A DNA stretch of 12,156 nt, taken from positions 1 through 12,156 of the forward strand of contig JALLAP010002354.1 in assembly GCA_036939355.1 (NCBI GenBank), given 5' to 3'. The notes under the pieces are model-generated. The model worked only from the letters and a program-made list of their open reading frames with translations. It made no database searches and was not told the DNA's origin. Made by a program: the position numbers and the translations under genes. Shown in pieces: positions 1-7,908 of the stretch. Positions within the stretch are counted from its first letter, which is position 1. Each line of letters begins with the position of its first letter. The stretch is from Thalassiosira profunda. Its lineage: Eukaryota; Bacillariophyta; Thalassiosirophyceae; Thalassiosirales; Thalassiosiraceae.

Positions 1-61
1 CGTTCATCGACTCCTCCTCATAAACTTCGTCGTTGCCGAGCATAACAACAAAGCATTTATT

Positions 62-1485
62 ATGAAGCTCTCCGCCGCCTTCGCCCTCATCGCCCTCGGC
101 TCGGCCTCGGCCTTCGCCCCTGCCTCCAACAGCGGCGGCGCCTCCTCCACCGCCCTCTCCATGTCGGGCGTCACCCGCAACCCCAACTTCGCGAAGCTCG
201 CCGGGGGCTACCTCTTCCCCGAAATCGGCCGCCGCCGCAACGCCTACCTCGAGGCGAACCCCGGAATGGCCGACAAGATCATCTCCCTGGGCATCGGAGA
301 TACCACCCAGCCGATTCCGGAGCACATCCTCTCGGGACTTGTCGGTTCGGCGTCTAAGCTGGGGACGAAGGAGGGATACTCGGGATACGGCGCCGAGCAG
401 GGCATGGGCGACTTGCGGGCGAAGATTGCCGACAAGCTGTACGATGGCATCATCAAGGACAGCGAGGTGTTCGTGAGCGATGGCGCCAAGTGTGACATTA
501 TGAGGGTGCAGCAGGTGTTCGGACCGGGCGTCACCACGGCTGTGCAGGTAAGGAGTGCGATTTGCAATTCGCTGCGATACGAGGGCGACGCGCACTGCTC
601 TCCACAGTTTGCTCACATCTTGTGCTCATCCTCCCATCGCAGGATCCTTCCTACCCAGTCTACGTCGATACCTCCGTCATGATGGGCCAGACCGGAGACA
701 TCAACACCGAAACGTCCCAATACGAAAACATCGTCTACATGCCCTGCACGGCCGAGAACGACTTCTTCCCCGACATTGAGAACCTGCCCCGCGCCGACAT
801 TGTGTACTTTTGCAGCCCCAACAACCCCACCGGCGCCGCCGCCACGAAGGAGCAGCTCGAGAAGCTCGTGAAGGTGTGCAAGGAGCGCGGGAGCATCCTC
901 GTCTTCGACGCGGCGTACGCCCCGTTCATTCGCAGCGAGGGCGTGCCCAAGAGCATCTTCGAGATCGATGGCTCTCGCGAGGTGGCCATCGAGTGCAACT
1001 CTTTCTCGAAGTATGCGGGGTTCACCGGTGTGCGCCTCGGCTGGACGGTGGTGCCGGACGAGCTGACCTTCGCGGACGGATCGAAGGTGCGGGACGACTT
1101 CAACCGCGTCATGACGACGGCGTTCAATGGCGCATCGAACATTGTGCAGGGCGGCGGATTGGCGTGCTTGGACGACGAGGGACTTGGCGAGATCAACACT
1201 CTGATTGATTACTACCTGGAGAACGCAAAGCTGCTCAAGGACGCGATGGAGAGCATCGGATACGACGTGTACGGAGGCAGCGACGCCCCATACGTGTTCG
1301 TGAAGCTCCCGGAGGGCAAGAGCAGCTGGGATACCTTCTCAGAGATCCTGGAGAAGGCGCAGGTGGTGACCATTCCGGGAGCTGGCTTCGGACCGGGCGG
1401 CGAGGGATACCTCCGGCTGAGCGCCTTCGCCCCGAGAGACACTGTGATCGAGGCGTGCGAGCGTCTGAAGAAGCAAATGGCATAG
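62..1485 (+). CDS. dapL: LL-diaminopimelate aminotransferase, plastid-targeted
   Basis: This PLP enzyme converts tetrahydrodipicolinate and glutamate to LL-diaminopimelate and 2-oxoglutarate, the short-cut step of plant-type lysine synthesis, normally in the plastid. Exons are 62-547 and 643-1485 (phase 0), giving 442 aa, close to the roughly 460 aa plant precursor. The signal-peptide-like N-terminus, MKLSAAFALIALGSASAFAP, ends in the ASAFAP motif of secondary-plastid proteins, with Phe after the predicted cleavage site and a Ser/Ala-rich transit stretch to about residue 38. The mature part has NPNFAKLAGGYLFPEI, the family signature SDGAKCDI, the NNPTG loop (Asn222-Gly226), SFSKYAGFTGVRLGW with the Schiff-base Lys285, and a late GYLRLSAFAPR holding the carboxylate-binding Arg. 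The splice restores the family sequence VQ-DPSYPVYVD without a gap. Function is firm from the motifs; plastid location is inferred from the presequence. Confidence 0.96.
548..642 (+). other. Intron in dapL (95 nt, phase 0)
   Basis: The donor is CAG|GTAAGG and the acceptor TCGCAG|GAT, preceded by a C/T-rich stretch. Reading through the intron leads to a stop at about 680 in the exon 1 frame. Splicing joins Gln162 to Asp163 within a strongly conserved segment of the enzyme, which confirms both boundaries. Confidence 0.95.
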
Positions 1486-1649
1486 AAAGAAAGCAACCGC
1501 AATAGCGTGGATGTAAACATGTTAACAGGGTAACATTTTATACCATACGCCAACGCTTGAGTTATTATGGTATGATATCAATTGAAAATCGATTGGTAAA
1601 AATTGGAATGGAAACCTCAGCCTGACCCGCTTGCCTCTGCCACAGCGAC
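1486..1649. other. Intergenic region with AT-rich patch and inverted repeat
   Basis: This 164-nt tandem spacer holds the 3' UTR of dapL and the 5' leader of the next gene. From about 1530 to 1610 it is clearly AT-richer than the flanking genes. It contains an 8-bp inverted repeat, ATACCATA (1540-1547) and TATGGTAT (1566-1573), with an 18-nt loop. No AATAAA signal is visible. A CCACAG at 1639-1644, just before the next ATG, could be a 5' UTR intron acceptor, but this is not demonstrated. Confidence 0.6.
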
Positions 1650-3309
1650 ATGGCCGATGAGAGCAAAGCGTTGGGAGGCGATAAGCCCAACAAGACGCCG
1701 TCTCCCAGCAAGATGGAGGCATCCCTCGGAGACTCGGATCGTTTCTTCAGCCCAATGCCCGAGCAGAATCGAAGGAGATCAGACGACGCCAAGCCCGACG
1801 CCCTTCCAAAGGACGACAAGCCGTTGGCTAGATCAAACTCCTCGCCTGCCCTCGCCTCCTCCAAGGGCACGTACGACGGCTGCACTACGCTTGCAGATGT
1901 GACGCACCTCTTGTTCAACAAAGCTCCAAGCGCGAAGAAGGCGGCAACCGAGAAGCTCGAGTCTAGCCAGCCGGCCCCAAAAGCGGCGCCGAAGGCCCTT
2001 AGAGAGCCAACGCCAGATCTGCAAGGGCCAACGTCTCAAGAGGCGAAGGCTCTCGGAGAGCCAGAGCCTCTACACAAGCCCAAAGCATCTCACGAGACCC
2101 AGAAACGACCTACGACGCGAGACCAAAGGCCAAACAAGCGCCCGACCAACTCGACGTGAGTGCTTGTCTTGACATTGTGCATCGAGTCGAACATATGCTG
2201 TCTCGTCTCACCAACCAACCTCTTTCAGTCCTGCTTACAACGACAATGCTACCAAAGGCCTCAAGCGAAAAGCCGAGCAGCCGGCCAAGCGAGGCAGGGA
2301 CGCGGTGGCGAAGATGGACAAGGTGGGAAGCACAAACACGCAGCTGGTAGCGCGCAAGGCGGGTGCTCGCAAGCCAACCGCCTCCAACAACAGGCATCTG
2401 AGGAAGACCGTCTCTGGACCGGCTCGACAAAGCGGCACAAGAGACTTGCTCTCGCGCTTCATCACCTACAACGATCAGCTCTCGAGCAACGATCACGCCA
2501 ATCTGCCTCCGGCGCCACCTCGAAGCACCGTGGCCTCGCAGTACGCGCAGCTGCCACAGCAAAGCCCCAGCCCCAAGCGACAGAATACCCAATCGACGCA
2601 GCGAACCAGTGCAGATGGCAACGGAATACCGGAAGTGTGCCTGATTCAGAGCAGCGGTCGGCAACTCTCGGACCTCCACTCGCCCGAGAGCCAACGGCCG
2701 AGCACGGGGCTGTTGAAGAATGTGAACAAGCGCAGCCCTCCACGAGGCGAGCCCTCCAACTGGCCGAGAAGCGTGCTGCCGCTCGTGTTTGACATCCTGC
2801 GCATCTTCGTCATCATGTTCTCCACGCTCTGCATGGTCAGCAGGGCCTTCATTTCCTTGGCCAGCAAGGCAGGGCTTCTCCTGATGATCACGAACAGCCC
2901 CATTCTCATTGCAGTGCAAGTGTGCATCTCCATCTTCCACAACATCTTTTGCACTCTGGAGCTCGACCTGGCAGTGCCCGTCGTCCTGCCCCGAGGCTCT
3001 CTGGACAACTGGATTCAGAAAGGCTTCCTGATCTGTTTCATTGGCATGCTGGAGCTGCTCCTGAGCTCCAACAAGTCTCTGGACGAGATTGTCGACGAGG
3101 TGACTGGAGATGAGTTGTCGGGTCGAAGCATCAACGTTCGAGTTGCCTTTGCGGTCTTGGGGATAAGCGCCAGGGGATCAATGGCCTGCGGTGTGCTGTA
3201 CGTGATAATGGGCGTGGCCGGATACAGTGGCAAGACGAGGAGGAGGGTGGAGAACAGAAATAATGTTGGCCTTGTGAAGACCCCGAGTCGAGGCAGGGCG
3301 TCATTCTAG
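1650..3309 (+). CDS. Four-TM membrane protein with long polar N-terminus, possibly COPI-associated/TVP15-like
   Basis: Exons are 1650-2155 and 2229-3309 (phase 2), giving 528 aa. Residues 1-350 are polar, rich in Pro, Ser, Lys and Gln and probably disordered. A KRK-x5-KRGR patch at about 181-192 resembles a bipartite nuclear-localisation signal. The C-terminal part has about four hydrophobic segments near 351-372, 384-406, 430-449 and 475-501. They include NWIQKGFLICFIGMLEL and MACGVLYVIMGVAGY, followed by a basic tail. The spacing and the pattern 'W-x-(R/K)GF-L-x-FIG-x-L ... GVLY-x-(I/L)-x-G' recall the COPI-associated/TVP15 family of Golgi membrane proteins, which usually consist of little more than this domain. 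The family call is an impression from pattern, not from an alignment. A nuclear-envelope protein is the main alternative, because of the basic patch next to a membrane domain. The gene converges with the cysteine-rich gene, 36 nt away. Confidence 0.8.
2156..2228 (+). other. Intron in membrane-protein gene (73 nt, phase 2)
   Basis: The donor is AC|GTGAGT and the acceptor CTCTTTCAG|T, with a pyrimidine-rich approach. Without splicing, exon 1 stops inside the donor (TGA at 2157-2159). Splicing rebuilds a Thr codon and opens straight into the long second exon, whose frame runs on through the basic patch to the membrane domain. Confidence 0.9.
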
Positions 3310-3345
3310 GCTTGCTAAGGCATAACCTACCCTTTGTTTGGCAAA

Positions 3346-4990
3346 TCAACTTGCAGCGAGGGGCTTGCCGGTATTGTCCAATTGCGCGTAGGGGTAGTAT
3401 CGGTCGTTGACTGTATCATAGGTGCACCGAGGCCAGACGACCCTGAAGGGCTTCTTCTTCTGGACAATCTTCTCTAATCGGTTCCTCTGGACGAACCAGA
3501 GTTGGTAGTTGCCCTCCGGCATGAGGAAGTCCAACTCCTCTCTTTCAAACCAGTAGACCGATCGGCCGTCGTTGAACGACACGCCGTATTTGTCGTCTGG
3601 CTTCTCTGGGACGTGCACAACTTTGCCAATCTCATCCTTGAAAGAAAAGTGATGGTCCTTTTCTTGGCATTCGCCGTCTGGAGAGGGAGCCAGCCCACAG
3701 CCTCGAAATGTGTCGCCGAGTGGACAGACACCATCATACACGCCCGACAAGTCGGCGCTGGAGTGGCCTCCGTCATCCTCCGCTTCCGCCAGCGATGTGC
3801 ACGGCCGCACAAAGTAGCGGCTAGGATGCGATGGTGGTACGTTTGTAAACAGTCTTTCCTGTGTGCACATGATGGCATCCTCGTCTGCTCGATCCAAGTC
3901 GGGGCACCAGGGAAAGGCTTGTTGGTAATCAGCATCGGCGTACTCCTCCTCCAATGATTTGAGTGCCGGAGCGAACGGGCCGCCGTCTTTTGAACCCTGC
4001 CGTTTGGGGCAGAGAAAGGCTCCAATCCTGGACTTGCGAATGGGCGACAGCCACGGCGGACAGCAACACGACGCTGCTTTGTTGTTTATCCTCACCATCG
4101 ATCCGACCGCGATTTTACTCTCTTCGTAGGAACAGAGGATGCGAGAAGGGTCGCCCTTGTAATTCAACGACATTGTTGTGGTTAAAAAAGCCGTTGGTCA
4201 CGGGTGTTGTGAGCTTCGTCTCTGAGAGAATTGTGGCTTCGTCGTCGTACGGAGTGCCGTTCTCCTTGTGGACCTCCAACCACGTTCCGCAGCGATCGTC
4301 GTTTGCAAACTCGCCGCCGCAGACGGAAATGAAGGCGTTTTGGGAGTAGGCCACCTGCACGCAGTGCGGTTTCTTCTTGCCGACGGGCGTGTAACAATCC
4401 AGGGTGGCGTCCACGGTTTGGTTGTGGTCCCAACAGGCGGGCGTCATCTTGCTTCCTGCGGCGGCAAAGCGATCGGCAATGCACGCCGAGTGGGGATCCC
4501 TCAGGCCCACGCAGGTTTCGTCAATGTACAGGACGTCGTCTGCCCGGCGCGAGTAGCGAAAGTCCAGGGCGTTCCCGTGCTCGTCCACGAGATCAATGTT
4601 GTGCAGCGGCTCGTCGGGACTGACGGGAACGCCGTTGGAGTAGCCGTTGCTGAATCGGTTTCGGGTGCCTGGTCGAAACGCGTACTCGCCTTGGCCAAAT
4701 CTGTTGATGCAGCAGTCCCAGCCGTTGACAACGTCGTCGTCGCGGCCGTAGGTTCCGTTTGCACCACAAGGATTGACGAGCAAGCCAATGACAAAGTCTT
4801 CCGTGGGCGGAAATGAGACGCGGTAGCTGCTGTCGTACTCTTCCGCCGCTTCCTTTACGGCATCCACCACGTCTGGATGGGAGAGAAGCTGTTCTGCCAA
4901 GGCTGCCTCGCCCTCGGCCACGGCCTCCCGATGTTGCGCCCGCGAGAGGGCCAGCGTGGCCAGCACGGCTGTCGCTCGGAGAGCTCTCAT
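3346..4990 (-). CDS. Secreted cysteine-rich protein, two-frame gene (short intron or indel)
   Basis: Reading starts at 4990 with a signal peptide (MRALRATAVLATLALSRA, cleavage near residue 18). The first part is open to 4115 and the second part, in another frame, is open from 4197 to a TGA at 3346. Both look coding: the first has ten cysteines and three N-glycosylation sequons (NGT, NQT, NGT), and the second about twelve cysteines, including a CCCPPW cluster and a GGPFAPAL segment. Near the C-terminus, a stretch reading GKVVHV...YGVSFNDGRSVYWF resembles a small Tudor/SH3-like beta barrel. The parts need a net +1 shift to join. Depending on where they join, the protein is about 520-545 aa. A lumenal, disulfide-bonded secreted or cell-surface protein is likely. 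I do not recognise the family, and I vaguely associate the CCPP/FxCP/GPFA pattern with other algal secreted proteins. Confidence 0.72.
4115..4201 (-). other. Frame-change zone in cysteine-rich gene (candidate minimal intron)
   Basis: The upstream frame stops at 4115-4117 and the downstream frame is closed by a TGA at 4198-4200, so the switch must happen here or across it. Three joins work. A 46-nt intron (4201 to 4156, CCC|GTGACC...TTACAAG|GGC, phase 0). An 82-nt intron with the same donor (4201 to 4120, ...GAAGAG|AGT), which has a good CT-rich tract before the acceptor and a size like the other introns. Or one extra T in the T6 run at 4184-4189, through sequencing error or mutation. The donor is weaker than the GTRAG donors used elsewhere in the window. 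Confidence 0.5.
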
Positions 4991-5325
4991 GTTGGGAGGT
5001 GTTGTGAGTCAAGAGAGAGAGACACCCTCGACGCGCGCAAAGGGTAACACCGGCGAAGACTTGCGTTCCTGTCGGCCTGCCGACCCTTTGTTTTGTACGC
5101 CCCTCGCGCTCCTTTCCCAGGTTTGTGTCAATTCAAAAATTCGGTTTGAATTTTCGAGTTTTTAAAGTGACATTTTTCGAATCGGCTCAGAAACCGGCGA
5201 CTCTGACGGCAAGGAGAGAGTGCAACCGGCCTTTCGCCGGCAAAAGGAAGTGCGTGCGTTTCTTGGCACCGTCGACGCTTAAACACAAAACCAACCTCCC
5301 TCTTCTTTGGCGGCAGTAAGACACG
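4991..5325. promoter_or_regulatory. Shared upstream region of divergent genes (335 bp)
   Basis: The region separates the start codons of the cysteine-rich gene (-) and the LRR gene (+), so it should hold both promoters and both 5' leaders. An AT-rich island at about 5128-5180 contains an inverted repeat AATTCAAA (5130-5137) / TTTGAATT (5145-5152) with a 7-nt spacer. A smaller GC hairpin, CCGGCCTTTCGCCGG, lies near 5226-5240. No convincing TATA box or coding sequence was found. Confidence 0.45.
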
Positions 5326-6238
5326 ATGGAGGAATACGATTCTTTGGCGGCGGGTCCAAGGGAGGATGGCTCCATCGATCTCAGTCACGATACCTGGCGA
5401 ACACTACCCTCTGAGCTTTCGGGCTTCGCGTCAAAATTGCTTCATCTCAACGTCTGTAACAACCGGCTGTCAAGAGTTCCCGCATCAATAGGAGACCTCG
5501 TCCTCTTGCAGACGCTGGACGCCTCCTTCAATCAAATCGAAAGTATAGACGGAGCGATTGGCAAATGCATTCGTCTGCGCCGGCTGAGCGTCTCTAGAAA
5601 TCGCCTCGAGGCCTTGCCCCCGGAAATCGGGTGTTGCACTGTGTTGGAGGAGATCAACGCCAGTGACAATCAGTTGACTTCCCTTCCGGAAGAGGTGTTG
5701 AACCTTTTCGTCATCTCGGTCATAGACGTCCGCAACAACAGGCTGCGCACTGTGCCCACCGAGCTGAGCAGAATGGTGAGTGCACTTCCCGTCGCCCCCT
5801 TTCCTTTAGCTCAGCCCTGCACCTAACCACCACTACAATCCGCAGCCAACGTTGACTCGGCTGCTGTGCAACGGCAACCCACATCTATCCTCCGCTCCTG
5901 AAAATATGAGGGGCGACAGCACGCTTCTTCTTTTCTGTCTTGAAACGCAGCAAAAGTTCAAGGATGCCCTGGACCCCAAGGAGGCCCAGCGCCAAGAGCT
6001 CCAATTCCAGTCGGACCTGTTGCACCGTGAATTGGCAGAGGCAAGAGATCAAATAGCTGCGCTGGAAGAGGAGGTTGCAAACTTGGAGTGGGAGCGACCC
6101 GATCGTTATTTATACTGGAAGCGCCGTCTTGTGGAGTTTACTCGTCGCGTGCTAGAGATGATAGCGCAATTGTGGGAGAGGGCGTGGCAGGCGTTTCGGA
6201 GGTGGCGGGAGAAAAGACGCACCCACCCATTGTATTAA
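5326..6238 (+). CDS. Leucine-rich-repeat protein with coiled-coil tail
   Basis: Exons are 5326-5775 and 5846-6238 (phase 0), giving 280 aa with no signal peptide or membrane segment. Residues 16-170 hold about six 23-residue LRRs of the SHOC2/plant-PIRL type (L-x-x-L-x-x-x-x-N-x-L-x-x-(L/V)P-x-x-(I/L)), for example LNVCNNRLSRVP and LSVSRNRLEALP. They end in a GNP-containing cap (NGNPHLSSAP). The intron lies inside the repeat region, and the repeat rhythm continues across the splice. Residues 187-226 form a Glu/Leu/Ala-rich coiled coil. The last 50 residues form a helix rich in Trp and Arg (WKRRL, LWERAWQAFRRWREKRR) that could lie on a membrane or bind a partner. LRRs of this type are usually intracellular protein-binding scaffolds; the partner is unknown. 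Confidence 0.9.
5776..5845 (+). other. Intron in LRR gene (70 nt, phase 0)
   Basis: The donor is AGAATG|GTGAGT and the acceptor ATCCGCAG|CCA, after a pyrimidine-rich stretch. Unspliced reading hits TAA at 5824-5826. Splicing continues the repeat register from LSRM into PTLTRLLCNGNP. Confidence 0.93.
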
Positions 6239-6259
6239 TGCCAAGTTGATTGCTCTCTT

Positions 6260-7474
6260 CTATTCCGACCTTGACCGGGATCTCGAACGCGAGTGACGCC
6301 TCTTCTCGTTCTTGTGCCTCCGCGACGACTTCTTGTGACGCCGTTTGTCGCGACGTCCATCCCTGCTGTCTTCTTCTGATTCCTCATCGCGATCGTCCGG
6401 CCGGCGTTTGTAGTGTCGATCGCGAGAGTCGTAGGATGAGGAATCCGACGAATACGATCGCCGCCTCCGCTTGTGTTTTCGTTTCTTCTTTCTGTGGCGA
6501 TCCTCCTTCCGGCGGCGCTTCTCCTTCTTGTGCTTTCTGTCAGATTTCTGGTTTATCATCGTCTCCTCGGGTGGAGCTTTGACTGCGGCAGGTTTGCTCT
6601 CTGCCGCTGCGTCCATGGCAGCAGGTGTCGGGGCAGCCATCACAGGAGGAGGGGCAGTCGAAGCAAAGGGGTTCCACCCCATCTCACATTCCCGATCTCC
6701 CCTGGAGTGTCCCCATTTGCCGCACTTCAAGCACTGGATGTTCCGCAGCACCTGACCCAGCGGCTTGAAGTTCAATCCCGCCACATTGACCGCGCTCCCC
6801 TCCTTTTTGGAGTCTCCCCCTCCCTGGGGCTTTTGCAATACCATCGGCGCTCCTTTCAACATAGGAAATCGCTCCATCTGCTGCGCCAACGTCACCCCCG
6901 ATCCGGCGTTGATGCCCCGCCCCACGGCCTTTTCGAGGTTGGTCCGGTGGTCGTTCTCCCACGGGCGCTTTTCGTCCTCCTCCTCCTTCCCCTCTGCAGA
7001 ATCTCCCTCTTGGGCAGCTGCCTGGGCTGCCGCGGCCGCTTCCTGGGGCGCGGGCTCGTCGGCCGCCGCCCCCCTCGCCAGCATGGCCCGAAACGCCGCC
7101 GCGGCGTCGTCGTCCCCCGGCTGGCGTTCGAACAGCGACTCCCCCACTCCTTCCTGTCCACTAGATGACACCATCCCCCCATCCACTCCGCCAATCCCAT
7201 CATCATCATTCTGACTGTTGCTCTTCCGATCCAATCCCGGCACCTTGCCGGCCTCGTACATGAACCCCAGGGCCTTGCGCCCGCCCTCCTCCTCCCCGCC
7301 CACGACGCGGGCCAATTCCTCCTCCTCGCGCTCCCGTTTGATTTGTGACTCCCGTTCGACGAGGCGGCGTTTCTCCGTCTCGTTCTTCTGCCGCGCCTCC
7401 CATACTAGCCGCTGGTTGGACCAGTTGGCGGGGTTGAATGACTTCTTGGTGAGGAAGGCGAGGCCTCCGCCCAT
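6260..7474 (-). CDS. CIR1-like protein (CIR N-terminal domain, zinc knuckle, RS tail)
   Basis: This intronless 404-aa protein starts with MGGGLAFLTKKSFNPANWSN, the form of the CIR N-terminal domain shared by CIR1 and related splicing factors such as CWC25. A Lys/Arg/Glu helix follows, with the conserved FMYEA box at 71-75. After an acidic and alanine-rich middle comes a knuckle C-x2-C-x4-H-x6-C (Cys248, Cys251, His256, Cys263; KCGKWGH...DREC), matching the CIR1 knuckle. The tail from about 310 is Arg/Lys/Ser-rich and ends in RSRSRSRSE. In animals CIR1 links CBF1/RBPJ to histone deacetylase and also affects splicing through SR proteins. Algae lack Notch-CBF1 signalling, so an RNA-processing role is the better inference. 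The ATG at 7474 was chosen over one 123 nt upstream because the family begins at MGxG. The gene converges with the LRR gene, 21 nt away. Confidence 0.88.
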   Translation of the reverse strand: MGGGLAFLTKKSFNPANWSNQRLVWEARQKNETEKRRLVERESQIKREREEEELARVVGGEEEGGRKALGFMYEAGKVPGLDRKSNSQNDDDGIGGVDGGMVSSSGQEGVGESLFERQPGDDDAAAAFRAMLARGAAADEPAPQEAAAAAQAAAQEGDSAEGKEEEDEKRPWENDHRTNLEKAVGRGINAGSGVTLAQQMERFPMLKGAPMVLQKPQGGGDSKKEGSAVNVAGLNFKPLGQVLRNIQCLKCGKWGHSRGDRECEMGWNPFASTAPPPVMAAPTPAAMDAAAESKPAAVKAPPEETMINQKSDRKHKKEKRRRKEDRHRKKKRKHKRRRRSYSSDSSSYDSRDRHYKRRPDDRDEESEEDSRDGRRDKRRHKKSSRRHKNEKRRHSRSRSRSRSE

Positions 7475-7908
7475 GGTTGCGACGGTCGGGGAGGAGGGGA
7501 GGAGGCGCGGGGTGAGCGTTGTGGTGTGGCTCTTGTTGTTTTGTGTTGAGATTTTTTTGGGGATTGGGGAGCGAGGGTGAGCTCCAGATTCAATCACGTT
7601 ATGTATTTCTACGTGGGAAATCTACTCATCATCCCAAAGATACGTCACACACTCGTCACGCCAAAAGGAACGAGGGCCATTTTGCGTTCGGCAGTACATT
7701 ATAATAGTAGCCGCGTCTTGCGCTCCCAGCACCCCCTCCTGAGTACGCCTGCACGCCCCAAGCCCGCAGCACACCCCCCTCGTAGCCCATACCCCCAGCG
7801 CTGCAAATCGGGGGGCTCGTAAATTCGACATAGGCTGATCGAACAGTCCTCCCAGTTCGAGGGCAGTTCAGCAGGTGCACCTTGCAACCGAGAAACTTGC
7901 AACCAACC
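7475..7908. promoter_or_regulatory. Shared upstream region of CIR1-like and MORN genes (434 bp)
   Basis: This is a divergent spacer with no convincing ORF. It has a T/G-rich section at 7515-7570, a TTATAATA stretch at 7699-7706 that could act as a TATA-like element for either direction, and a C-rich section at about 7726-7806. Just before the MORN start codon the 9-mer CTTGCAACC occurs twice (7881-7889 and 7896-7904, 15 nt apart). Promoter activity is inferred only from position. Confidence 0.45.

Noticed and set aside
1587..1644. Intron in the 5' leader of the membrane-protein gene (GTAAAA...CCACAG)
   Set aside because: The sites are plausible, but nothing in the sequence requires it, since it would lie wholly in untranslated DNA. 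It needs transcript data.
3997..4095. In-frame 99-nt GT-AG intron in the cysteine-rich gene (GTGAGG...CGGCAG)
   Set aside because: The splice sites look acceptable, but removal would delete the CCCPPW and FLCPKR cysteine segment, which fits the rest of the protein. The region is open without splicing.
4183..4190. Programmed -1 frameshift at the TTTTTTA heptamer in the cysteine-rich gene
   Set aside because: Joining the two parts needs +1 (or -2), not -1, so a classic -1 slippery site cannot explain it.
6260..7597. Longer start for the CIR1-like gene at 7597, adding 41 residues
   Set aside because: The added residues are low-complexity Ser/Thr/Pro, and the family conserves its own start (MGGG...KKSF..A). 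The ATG at 7474 is preferred.
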